From: CAYSPU01 sp964432995
Lineage (GTDB): Bacteria > Verrucomicrobiota > Verrucomicrobiia > Limisphaerales > JAHDYP01
DNA length: 24,535 bases
Direction: 5' to 3'
Assembly (NCBI GenBank): GCA_964432995.1
Contig: CAYSPU010000066.1
Span: 1 to 24,535, forward strand
This document shows positions 16,754 through 24,535 of this stretch, piece after piece. Within the stretch, counting starts at the first letter, position 1; each line of letters starts with the position of its first letter. A program made the position numbers and the translations under genes. The notes below the pieces were generated by a model. The model was given only the letters and a program-made list of their open reading frames with translations, made no database searches and had not been told where the DNA came from.

Positions 16754-19723
16754 TCAGCGACCGGAGTGCGGCAGGCCGGCGGCGGCGCGGCGAAACCGGT
16801 AGTCGCCCGAGCCGACCTCGTAGACGACCGCGCCCGGCACTGAGCGCGACGGATCGAGGGGCGGTGTGCTCTGCACCAAGTCGGCCGAGCTCGCGGGCAC
16901 ATGGATGGTCGCCTCGCAGTTGGCGGGAATCGCGACGTTCAGTTCGAGGGCACCCTCCCGTTTCGTCCAGTCCACGGCGACCGGGCCTCGAATGGTCTGC
17001 ACCCTCGACCGCACCCACGACACCGATTCCGGAACGAATGGGCGGATCACGATGTGCTCGAAACCCGGACGGGCCTCATCCGGCTGAATCCCGGCGAGTG
17101 CCCGATAGAACCAGGCGTCGATGCTGCCCATCATGACGTGATTGTGAGAACCGTGCAGATCCCAGAACTCGGAGAGTGTGGTTCGGCCGCCCTCGAGCAT
17201 GTGCGCCCAGCTCGGGTAGCCGGTCTGCGTGGCCAGTTGGTAGGCCACGTCGGCCCGTCCGTGCATCGTCAGGGCGTCGATGAGGTACTTAGCACCCAGC
17301 ACCCCCACGTCGAAATGCCCATTGCGGCGCGTCAGATCGCGCAGGATGTTGTCCAACACGGCCTTCTGTTCTGCAGGATCAACCAGGCCAAGGTAGAGCG
17401 GGAAGGCGTTGCTGAACTGCGTGCCCTTTTCGTACTGCTGTCTTTGGGCGTCGTAGTACGTCCGGTTGAAGGCGGTCCTGATCCGCTGCGCCAGAGCATC
17501 GTAAACCTCCGCCTCGGTCGACCTGCCCAGGACCGCGGCGGCACGGGACAGAATCCGGACGTCTTCGTAGTAGAATGCCGTTGTCACCAGCACCGGTTCG
17601 CCCTCCTGCCAGCCCTCGACGATTGTTCCCCAGTCGCCGATCCAGTATTTGGGGAGAATGTGGTTGGTGGCCTGGGTGCCGAGGTAATCCACGTAGCGTT
17701 TCATCGACTCGAAGTGTTCGGCGAGGAAACGTCGGTCGCCCGTGTGCACGTAGTATTGCCACACCATCACCAGATAGGCGCTGCTCCAGGTCGGATCCGG
17801 TTCGTCGACCAGGTACGGACGCGGGGAGACGATCGAAATGTCGCCGTTGGTTGGGTTCTGGTTGAAGCGGACGCCCTCGAGCCATGCCCGATAGAAGGAG
17901 GGCGTGTCGAAGTTGAACAGGGCCTCCTCCATCGAGACCAGGGCGTCGCCGAACCACCCGAGGCGCTCGTCCCGCTGCGGGCAGTCCATGGGATATCCCA
18001 TGAGGTTGCTGCGCTGGGCCCAGCAGGTGGCCCGATGAATGCGGTTGATCAGCTCCTGGTCGCAGGCGAACTCGCCGGTGGCGGCGCAGGCGGTGTGCAC
18101 GACGCAGCCGACCAGATCGCCGCGTTGGGCCGGGGCGGGGAGGCCGGTCACTTGCACATGGCGGAATCCATGAAACGTGAACCGCGGCTCGTAGACCTCA
18201 CGGCCCTCTCCCTTCATCACATAGACGTCCGTCGCCTGAGCCCGTTCGTTGCTCGTGACGTCGATCGTCCCGTCCGGATGAAGGTCCTCCGCATAGCGGA
18301 GCGTCAGGCGGGTGCCGCGCGGGCCGGCGGCCGTCAGCCGCACCCAGCCGGCGAAGTTCTGTCCCAGATCGAACACCTGCGCGCCCGGCTTCGGGCTGGT
18401 CACGGAGAGTGGAACGAGATGCTCGACCACCTTGATGGGCGGCATGATTGGGCAGACGAGAACCCCGCCGGGTGGCTCCACCTCGTGCGTGCGTTCCCAG
18501 CCGCTATCGTCGAAACCAGGCCGGTTCCATCCGGGCAGCTCCTGGGTGGCATCGTACACTTCACCGTCGTAGACACAGGAGGAGAGCACGGGCCCCGGCG
18601 CGGTAGTCCAGGAACTGTCGGAGACCACCACCTCGGAGCTGCCGTCCGCATACTCCAGATGCAACTGGACGAGAGCGCGGGGAGAACCGAACCATTGCAT
18701 CCGGTATGGCTGCCACCATTTCGGGTAAGGATTGAACCAGCCGTTCCCAAGCATCACCCCGAGGACGTTCGTGCCCGGCTGCAGGTGGGCCGTCAGATCG
18801 TGGATGTCGTAGTAGACCCACTGGCGATAGTTGCTTTTGGCGGGCGCCAAGACCTGGTGGCCCACGCGCTGGCCGTTGCACGAGAGTTCGTAGTATCCCA
18901 GCCCCGTCACGAAGACTTGCGCCCGGCCGATCGGTTTCTCGACGACCACAACCCGCCGAAGGAGCGGGGACCGTCCATCCACCCGGACCGGGTCGCGAAG
19001 GCCAACGAGTTCGTTGGTGCCCTTGAAGAAGCCCGCCGCCGGGCGAGGTTCGCGAACTGGCCCGCGCCCGATCCACTTCGCCTTCCAGTCGGCGGGCTGC
19101 AGCAAGCCCATCTGCCAGGATGCTACGGGACTCCACTCGGACGTCCGGCCGGCGGCGTCCCCAACGCGCACCTTCCAGTAGCAGCGCTGCCGCGAGGCCA
19201 AAGCCGCGCCCTCGTAAGGAACATGCACCGACTGCCCGGACTGCACTTGGCCGGAATCCCACAGGTCGCCTTGGCCCGCCTGCAAAAGAGCCGGGGTCCG
19301 CGCCACGAGAATCCGATAGCTACTCTGCTTCCGGTTTCGCTGAGGCGACTCGAGTTCCCAGCTCAGGCGCGGTCGGAGGAGACCGACGCCGATCGGATCC
19401 ACGGCGTCCTCGCAGCGGAGATGCGCCGGTTGCAGGTCCGCCATGATTGCCTGCGGCGGCGAGGCGGGCCGATCGAGTTCACTCCCGGCGTGGGGCGCGG
19501 CAAGAGACGCCGGTGGGGCGGGCGGGTCCGCGTCCACCTCGGTCGCAGCGGAGGACGCACTCCAGATCAGGATCAAGGCCAGCCACCAGGGTGAAGGCAA
19601 TGGAGAACTGGCGGACGCGCGAGGCCGAGCGTCCCTACCTGCTGCTGACGGTTCACGGACAGCGCCGTCCTCCCTGGGCGTCGAACTGCACCTCGGCGAC
19701 TGGGGTTCGGCTTCGCGCGCCAT
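16754..19723 (-). CDS. secreted alpha-L-rhamnosidase, GH78
   Basis: A 989-residue protein. After a long N-terminal stretch with one hydrophobic segment (WWLALILIWSASSAATEV, about 46-63) come the accessory beta domains (fibronectin-like LSWELESPQRNRKQSSYRI, then the rhamnosidase N-domain WKAKWIGRG), the (alpha/alpha)6 catalytic barrel and the C-terminal beta domain. The GH78 signature DCPQRDERLGWFGDA carries Asp580, Glu586 (general acid) and Asp593, and TTLSEFWD supplies Glu852 at the second catalytic position. It hydrolyses terminal alpha-linked L-rhamnose from plant or algal polysaccharides. The 19723 ATG is the only start that keeps the signal segment, though the long leader leaves the start uncertain. 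The nearest neighbour on this strand is the radical SAM gene 149 bases upstream. Confidence 0.95.
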   Translation of the reverse strand: MAREAEPQSPRCSSTPREDGAVREPSAAGRDARPRASASSPLPSPWWLALILIWSASSAATEVDADPPAPPASLAAPHAGSELDRPASPPQAIMADLQPAHLRCEDAVDPIGVGLLRPRLSWELESPQRNRKQSSYRILVARTPALLQAGQGDLWDSGQVQSGQSVHVPYEGAALASRQRCYWKVRVGDAAGRTSEWSPVASWQMGLLQPADWKAKWIGRGPVREPRPAAGFFKGTNELVGLRDPVRVDGRSPLLRRVVVVEKPIGRAQVFVTGLGYYELSCNGQRVGHQVLAPAKSNYRQWVYYDIHDLTAHLQPGTNVLGVMLGNGWFNPYPKWWQPYRMQWFGSPRALVQLHLEYADGSSEVVVSDSSWTTAPGPVLSSCVYDGEVYDATQELPGWNRPGFDDSGWERTHEVEPPGGVLVCPIMPPIKVVEHLVPLSVTSPKPGAQVFDLGQNFAGWVRLTAAGPRGTRLTLRYAEDLHPDGTIDVTSNERAQATDVYVMKGEGREVYEPRFTFHGFRHVQVTGLPAPAQRGDLVGCVVHTACAATGEFACDQELINRIHRATCWAQRSNLMGYPMDCPQRDERLGWFGDALVSMEEALFNFDTPSFYRAWLEGVRFNQNPTNGDISIVSPRPYLVDEPDPTWSSAYLVMVWQYYVHTGDRRFLAEHFESMKRYVDYLGTQATNHILPKYWIGDWGTIVEGWQEGEPVLVTTAFYYEDVRILSRAAAVLGRSTEAEVYDALAQRIRTAFNRTYYDAQRQQYEKGTQFSNAFPLYLGLVDPAEQKAVLDNILRDLTRRNGHFDVGVLGAKYLIDALTMHGRADVAYQLATQTGYPSWAHMLEGGRTTLSEFWDLHGSHNHVMMGSIDAWFYRALAGIQPDEARPGFEHIVIRPFVPESVSWVRSRVQTIRGPVAVDWTKREGALELNVAIPANCEATIHVPASSADLVQSTPPLDPSRSVPGAVVYEVGSGDYRFRRAAAGLPHSGR

Positions 19724-19872
19724 GAGTCGAACCTGACGGGCCGGGCGGGACTGTCAAGGTTGGGAATCGGCCTCCAGTTGAAGAAGACGGCCGAGGATCC
19801 CCGCGACCTGCCGCCCGCACCGTCCGCTGTGCCCCGGCCGCTGCAACCGGTGCGCTGAGCCCCGTGCGCAGA

Positions 19873-21387
19873 TCACGCGAACGAGGCGGGCGCCGGCCGC
19901 CGGGTCGCATCGATCCAACTGGCTTCCGGTGCTGCGGGCGGGGAATCAGGCGCGGGGGACTGCGGGCAGCCGACGTTGGCGGCCAGCGTGCGCAAGTACG
20001 CCTGATTCGCTTTCTGCCACTCCCGGTTGATTCTCCGGGCATAGAACGAGAGGCCGGCGGCGACCCAGCGTCCGGTAACGAGTCTCTTCAGACCCGCCGG
20101 CAGGCGGTAGATTTGGGCGTGCCCGTAAACCTGAGCACATTGAAGTTCGAACGGAGTGAAACCACGCGGGCGGAAGACGACGTGGTGCGCGTCGTACAAA
20201 TCCCAGTCGCGCGAGGTGATGCGTTCCTCGGCCACCAGGCAACGGTAGAGTTCGGAGCCGGGCAGCGGGGTGAGCAGCAGGAGTTGCACGCTGGTGAGCT
20301 TCGTCTCGCGAATGAACCGGACGGTGGCCTCGACCGTCTCCCAATTGTCGTTCTCGAAGCCGAACACGAACATGCCGTGGATGTGGATACGGGCCCGCTG
20401 GAGAACGCGGATGGCGCTGCGGATCTCCTCGAGGTCCTGCCCTTTCTTCATCTCCCGCAGGCTTGTGGAATTCACGGACTCGAAGCCGATGAACACGGTG
20501 TGACACCCGGCCCGTTTCATGAGCCGGACGAGGTCCGGATCCCGGGCGACGTCCGCCCGGACCTGCGTGGACCATGGGCAGCGGAAACCCTCGGCGACCA
20601 TCGCCTCCAGCAACTCCCGCGCGTGCCGCTTGTTCGCCGTGAAGTTGTCATCGCAAATGAAAACGAAATGATCGCGCGTGTTGTAGGGACGCAATTCCCG
20701 CAGCGTTCCCTCGACAGACCGATGCCGGAACTTCCGGCCGAACATGCCCGTTACCGAGCAGAACGAGCAATCGAACGGGCACCCGCGCGAGGTCTGCACC
20801 ATCATCGTCTTCTTGCCGCCAACGACGCAATCGGCGGTTCCATCGGCCAGCGTGAAGTCCGGCACGGGCAGGGAGTCCAGGTCGGAGATCCAGGGGGCAG
20901 GGTCGTTGTGGCGCACCGCCCCGGACGCGTCCTTCCAGGAGAGATTCGGCACCTTCGCATAACGCGAGTCCGTCGATGCCACGTACCCGTCGCTCCAGAG
21001 ATCCAGGAGGGCATCCATGGCCGTCTCGCCTTCGCCGCGGACGACGAGGTCGGCATGGCCCAGCGCCTCATCCGGGAGGAACGTGACATGCGGCCCACCG
21101 AGCACGACGGGGATGCCGCGCTTCCGGCACGCGTCGGCCAGGGCGTAACCCCGCGGTGCCGTCGTCGTGATCGTCGAGATGCCCACCACGTCGGGACGAC
21201 CGTTGCGGGCGATCCAGGCGTCCAGATCCAGGAGTTGTTTTCCCTCGATGAACACCCGGGCGCTCCAGGAGGCGCGCCGGTTCGCCAATCCGGCCAGGAG
21301 GAAGTTCCCCAGGCGGGGCAGGGTGAACTGGCTGAAGATGTTCACCTGGGCCGAGGTAGGCTCGACGAAGAGCAGGCGGCGTTTCAT
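19873..21387 (-). CDS. B12-binding-domain radical SAM enzyme
   Basis: A 504-residue cytoplasmic enzyme. The N-terminal domain (about 1-140) has a B12-binding-like Rossmann fold, with VVGISTITTTAPRG and VVLGGPHVTFLPDEA, but lacks the canonical DxHxxG motif. The radical SAM core starts at CPFDCSFC (Cys203, 207, 210), which binds the [4Fe-4S] cluster, and continues with FICDDNFTANK, FIGFESVN and HGMFVFGFENDN. A shorter C-terminal domain follows (to 504), ending Pro/Ala-rich. Such enzymes methylate or rearrange unactivated carbons in lipids, hopanoids, cofactors or sugars; I cannot tell which. The ATG at 21387 has a good ribosome site. It is divergent from the large secreted protein at 21495 and upstream of the rhamnosidase gene, so it may belong to the same regulatory unit. 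Confidence 0.9.
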   Translation of the reverse strand: MKRRLLFVEPTSAQVNIFSQFTLPRLGNFLLAGLANRRASWSARVFIEGKQLLDLDAWIARNGRPDVVGISTITTTAPRGYALADACRKRGIPVVLGGPHVTFLPDEALGHADLVVRGEGETAMDALLDLWSDGYVASTDSRYAKVPNLSWKDASGAVRHNDPAPWISDLDSLPVPDFTLADGTADCVVGGKKTMMVQTSRGCPFDCSFCSVTGMFGRKFRHRSVEGTLRELRPYNTRDHFVFICDDNFTANKRHARELLEAMVAEGFRCPWSTQVRADVARDPDLVRLMKRAGCHTVFIGFESVNSTSLREMKKGQDLEEIRSAIRVLQRARIHIHGMFVFGFENDNWETVEATVRFIRETKLTSVQLLLLTPLPGSELYRCLVAEERITSRDWDLYDAHHVVFRPRGFTPFELQCAQVYGHAQIYRLPAGLKRLVTGRWVAAGLSFYARRINREWQKANQAYLRTLAANVGCPQSPAPDSPPAAPEASWIDATRRPAPASFA

Positions 21388-21390
21388 GGC

Positions 21391-21400
21391 ACCTTTCCTT
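21391..21400 (-). promoter_or_regulatory. ribosome binding site of the radical SAM gene
   Basis: On the minus strand the bases AAGGAAAGGT precede the ATG at 21387; the AAGGA core has eight-base spacing and supports that start. Confidence 0.65.
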
Positions 21401-21458
21401 CTCCAGACCCATCAAAACCAGAGGGACCCCGCACGCGCAAACTTACGAACAAAACGCT

Positions 21459-21470
21459 TGCCTTGGCAAT
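21459..21470. promoter_or_regulatory. possible operator: TTGCC-TT-GGCAA palindrome
   Basis: A 12-base near-palindrome in the 107-base divergent region between the radical SAM and secreted TIM-barrel genes. Its centre is about 30 bases before the ATG at 21495. It could be a repressor site for either gene, but one short palindrome in GC-rich DNA is weak evidence. Confidence 0.3.
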
Positions 21471-21494
21471 GGCGCTGTGCGGCTCTGGTGAGGT

Positions 21495-24314
21495 ATGAAC
21501 ACCGCCCGCATTCTCCTTGGCGTGATCGCTGCCGGTTGGACAGGGCTGATCTCTGCGGCGGTGCCAACGGACGTCATTCTCGAAAATGCTCGAGTCCGGT
21601 ACGTCATTTCTTCCGATGGTCGGAACGCGAGCTTTGTCGACCCTGTCACGGGAACCGATTACCTGAAGCCCGGAGCTTCCACTCCCTGCGCGCTCCTCCA
21701 ATGGCAAGGGGAGGAGCACGCGGCCACTTCGGCCACCCTGCGTGACGGACTCCTGCGGTTGCGCTTCGAGGGAACGGAGGCGGAGGTCGCGCTTCGGGTC
21801 GAGCCGCGCCCCAGTTTCATCCGGCTCACGGTTCAGGCGGTGCAGCCGGCCGACATCGAGTCGCTGGTCTTCCTGAACGTGCCGCTCGCCCTGTCGGCCA
21901 GGCCGGAGGACCCCTTCGGCGCCTGCGCCTTGTCGCTCAATCTCATGACGCGCGTGGATCAACTGCCCGCCCTGCACACGGAGTTGCGCGCCTCCTGCTA
22001 TCGGAAGTTCGGAGTGGTTGGCGCCCAGGTCGCCATCGTCGCGGCCCCCATCAGCGAGATGCTCTCCGCTCTCAAACAGACCCTGTTGGAAGCGGACGAA
22101 ATGCCTCGATGCGAAGTCGCCGGACCCTGGGCGCGCGAGATCCCGTTCAACCACGGGTCGTATCTGTTCAACTTCGGTTCCCTGACGGAAGCCACCACGG
22201 ACGACTGGATCGCCATGGCGCGGAGCCTGGGGGCCACGCAGATCGACAACCATGGGGGGAGCTCCGGTTTCTTCCGCTTTGGCGATTTCGCCCTGAACCG
22301 CGACAAGTGGCCTCAGGAATGGGAAACCTACGCGCGCATCATCGCCCGGCTGCATGCGGCGGGCATCGGCTCCATCTTCCACACGTACGCCTTCTTCATC
22401 GACAAGCAGTCCAAGTACGTGACGCCCGTGCCGGACCCGCGGCTGGACGCCTTCCGCACCTTCACCCTGGCCGAAGCGGTCAGCCCCGACGCCACCGAAA
22501 TCCGGGTGAACGAATCCACCGCGGGGATGAACACGATCACCGGTTTCTTCGAACACAACAGTGTGCTGCTTCACCTCGGTGACGAGTTGGTCACCTTCGG
22601 CGCGGTGAGCCAGGAACCGCCCTGGCGCTTCTCCGGCCTCCAGCGCGGGGCTCACGGCACGCGTCCCGCCGCCCATGCCGCCGCCGCCAAGGCCCGCCAC
22701 CTCAAGGAGTGCTTCGGCTTGCTCGTCCCCGACGTCGATTCCTCGCTTTTCACGGAGATCGCCGCCAACCACGCCGCAATCGTCAATCGTTGCGGCTTTG
22801 ATGGGATCTACCTCGATGCGATTGACGGCAGCTCCATCCTCCGGGGCGGCGACGAGTGCTGGTATTGGGGCGACAAGTTCGTGATCGAGATTCAGAAGCG
22901 ACTGCAGCGTCCCGTGGGAATGGAAATGAGCGCCATGTGGCATCACTGCTGGCAGTACCGAACCCGCTGGCAAGCCTGGGACTACCCGCAACGCGGGCAC
23001 AAGCGGTTCGTCGATCTCCATGCCGCAGCCGTGAACGGCGGCTTGCTGCTGCCGCTCCACTTGGGCTGGTGGAATTTCCAGTCATTCAACCCGCCCCAGA
23101 TCGAGCCCACCTATCCCGACGTCGCCGAATACCTGGGTGCCAAGCTCATCGGCTGGGACGCCGGCATTTCCCTCACGGGGGCGGTCGACCGGGACAGCCT
23201 CCGCACCGTGCCTCTGTTCCGCGAGGCCGTGGACATCCTGCGCGCCTGCGAGGAGTTGCGCACTTCCGGCGAATTTGATGACCGGACCAAGGCGCTCCTC
23301 CGTGAGCCCGGCCGGGAGTTTACACTCTGCACCAACTCCGCCGGCCGGCGGCGCTTCCGGCGTCTGCACTCGGATCCGCACACCGCCAGCCCCGCCGAAC
23401 CCTGGACGCTCTCCTGGACCGGCCGGAATGCCTTCGCCCAACAACCGGTGCGGCTCCGCCTCGAAGCGCTGATGTCGGCCGCGCCTTACGAGGACCCGCA
23501 AGCCCGGGTGCTGGCCGATTTCTCCGCCGCCACCACCAACGACTGGAACCTCAGTGCGGCCCCGGGAGTGACGCTCACGTTCGGCACAGCCCCAACCGCT
23601 GACGGTGGTCGCGTCGGGATCCTCACGGCCACGAATGCCGGCCCGACGCCCGCCAACGCGGCCTGGGCACGTGTCGTGCGCAAACTCGATGCCCCCTGGA
23701 ATCTCAAGGAACATCGCGCGCTCGGGTTCTGGGTCGAAGGCGACGGCTTGGGCGAACTCCTCGCCGTGCGGCTGGAGAGCCCGCGACACATCTCCTTCGG
23801 CGCCGTGGCCGATCGTTACCTGGACGTGAACTTCACCGGCCGGCGCTCCGTCACCCTGCTGGAGACCGAATCCGCTCGCTGGAGTGACTATGCCTGGAAT
23901 GACGGCAAGTCCCTCTACAACATCTACCGCGAAACCATCGACTTCGGCGCGGTCGAGACCGTTACCGTCGGCTTGCAGAACCTGGCACCGGGGAAAGAGA
24001 CGCGGTGCCGCCTCGGTCCCGTGAACGCGCTGCCCCTGGCAACGTGCGTGGTGAAGAACCCAACCGTCGCCGTCAATGGGGTGACCATCAACTTCCCCGT
24101 GGAGATGCGGTCGGGCTGCTGGCTGGAATGCCGCAGCCTGGACGACTGCGTCCTGCGCGGTCCGAAAGGCGAACTGCTTCAGCAAGTGCCCGTACGCGGT
24201 CCGCTGCCGACCCTCGAGCCCGGCGACAACGCGGTGCGCTTCGCCTGCGATCCGGTCCCGGGACCGGCTCCTCGAGTGAAAGTGACGATCTTCAGCCTGG
24301 GCGAAGAACTGTGA
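21495..24314 (+). CDS. large secreted protein with probable TIM-barrel glycosidase domain and beta-sandwich tail
   Basis: A 939-residue protein. Residues 1-21 are a signal peptide (MNTARILLGVIAAGWTGLISA). The N-terminal ~200 residues look like a beta-sandwich (ENARVRYVISSDGRN, FIRLTVQAVQ). The central ~220-620 region has barrel-like strands: IDNHGGSSGFFRFGDF, IGSIFHTYAFFID, and CGFDGIYLDAIDG with Asp441, then GMEMSAMW with Glu477. These acids are candidate catalytic residues. From about 668 a jelly-roll carbohydrate-binding-like domain follows (VLADFSAATTNDWNL ... LGFWVEGDG), then a small beta domain to the end. I do not recognise a numbered GH family. The start has GAGGT touching the ATG, unusually close. 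It is divergent from the radical SAM gene. Confidence 0.8.
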   Translation: MNTARILLGVIAAGWTGLISAAVPTDVILENARVRYVISSDGRNASFVDPVTGTDYLKPGASTPCALLQWQGEEHAATSATLRDGLLRLRFEGTEAEVALRVEPRPSFIRLTVQAVQPADIESLVFLNVPLALSARPEDPFGACALSLNLMTRVDQLPALHTELRASCYRKFGVVGAQVAIVAAPISEMLSALKQTLLEADEMPRCEVAGPWAREIPFNHGSYLFNFGSLTEATTDDWIAMARSLGATQIDNHGGSSGFFRFGDFALNRDKWPQEWETYARIIARLHAAGIGSIFHTYAFFIDKQSKYVTPVPDPRLDAFRTFTLAEAVSPDATEIRVNESTAGMNTITGFFEHNSVLLHLGDELVTFGAVSQEPPWRFSGLQRGAHGTRPAAHAAAAKARHLKECFGLLVPDVDSSLFTEIAANHAAIVNRCGFDGIYLDAIDGSSILRGGDECWYWGDKFVIEIQKRLQRPVGMEMSAMWHHCWQYRTRWQAWDYPQRGHKRFVDLHAAAVNGGLLLPLHLGWWNFQSFNPPQIEPTYPDVAEYLGAKLIGWDAGISLTGAVDRDSLRTVPLFREAVDILRACEELRTSGEFDDRTKALLREPGREFTLCTNSAGRRRFRRLHSDPHTASPAEPWTLSWTGRNAFAQQPVRLRLEALMSAAPYEDPQARVLADFSAATTNDWNLSAAPGVTLTFGTAPTADGGRVGILTATNAGPTPANAAWARVVRKLDAPWNLKEHRALGFWVEGDGLGELLAVRLESPRHISFGAVADRYLDVNFTGRRSVTLLETESARWSDYAWNDGKSLYNIYRETIDFGAVETVTVGLQNLAPGKETRCRLGPVNALPLATCVVKNPTVAVNGVTINFPVEMRSGCWLECRSLDDCVLRGPKGELLQQVPVRGPLPTLEPGDNAVRFACDPVPGPAPRVKVTIFSLGEEL

Positions 24315-24324
24315 GGGAGGTGCT

Positions 24325-24498
24325 TCAGGGTCAGGCGTTAAGGATTAAGTTCGTGCAGACTGCCAGAGGCCCCGGCGAGGGACCCTCACCTGAGGTCGGC
24401 GTTTGCGCCACCGCGAACCGTGCCTGTGGCCTTGCGCGGCGGTAGCGGCTGGGAACGAGGGCACCCGCCATCGCTCATTGCTTAACGCCTGACCCTGA
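24325..24498. mobile_element. MITE-like or REPIN-like element, copy C (174 bases)
   Basis: An 18-base perfect inverted repeat, TCAGGGTCAGGCGTTAAG at 24325-24342 and its complement at 24481-24498, shares its first 17 bases with copies A and B. The interior is longer and different, and has no convincing gene. It begins ten bases after the stop of the large secreted protein, so it may also act as transcript-end structure. Confidence 0.8.
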
Positions 24499-24535
24499 CG
24501 GGACCCAAGCTCCCTTGGCCGGCCGAACACGCAGA

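Noticed and set aside
16901..19594. An 897-residue plus-strand ORF opposite the rhamnosidase gene
   Set aside because: It has no recognisable domain and mirrors the GH78 frame on the other strand.
19735..19757. TTGACA on the minus strand as a -35 box for the rhamnosidase gene
   Set aside because: The spacing leaves no good -10 hexamer and would place the transcript start on the ATG.

Overview
This window looks like a scaffolded metagenomic piece of a GC-rich bacterium, most likely a verrucomicrobium of the Limisphaerales/Pedosphaera type. The evidence is a mixture: many exported carbohydrate-active enzymes and a sulfatase, C-terminal modules of the kind that follow verrucomicrobial secreted proteins (ending in patterns such as ESSTDLLAW...FRARW), and few Shine-Dalgarno sequences. 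This assignment is an inference; there is no rRNA or marker gene. Two 10-base N runs (7871-7880 and 10198-10207) are scaffold gaps, and each breaks a reading frame.

Left third (64-7461, all + strand): a compact redox and arsenic-resistance cluster. In order it encodes a small CxxC thioredoxin-like protein, a divergent pyrroline-5-carboxylate-reductase-like dehydrogenase, a membrane-anchored or exported thioredoxin, an octaheme c-type cytochrome with a five-helix membrane tail, a CcdA-type thiol-electron transporter, an in-frame fusion of thioredoxin-coupled arsenate reductase (ArsC) with arsenite S-adenosylmethionine methyltransferase (ArsM), and the arsenite efflux pump Acr3. Spacing is tight (one ATGA overlap; most other gaps 11-63 bases), so it is probably one operon. 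A plausible joint role is arsenate reduction, followed by methylation or efflux of arsenite, with thiol and electron supply routed across the membrane by CcdA, thioredoxin and cytochrome. The cytochrome plus the ArsC-ArsM fusion is the most unusual part of the window.

Middle (7517-11916): a minus-strand pair of a type I sulfatase and a DUF5010-like glycosidase-type protein, followed by about 980 bases without a convincing gene. That stretch contains a 332/355-base tandem duplication that includes the 5' end of the DUF5010-like gene, and two copies of a small element bounded by an 18-base perfect inverted repeat. A third element with the same ends but a different interior lies at the right edge (24325-24498), so this is probably a non-autonomous mobile repeat family.

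Right half (11917-24314): a secreted protein with two internal repeats (+), then a minus-strand series of a clan GH-D-like glycosidase, a small LapA-like membrane protein, a GH78 alpha-L-rhamnosidase and a B12-binding-type radical SAM enzyme. Divergent from this is a large secreted protein with a probable TIM barrel and a beta-sandwich C-terminal domain (+). Together with the sulfatase, these suggest breakdown of a rhamnose- and galactose-containing, perhaps sulfated, polysaccharide. No tRNA, rRNA or CRISPR array was seen.
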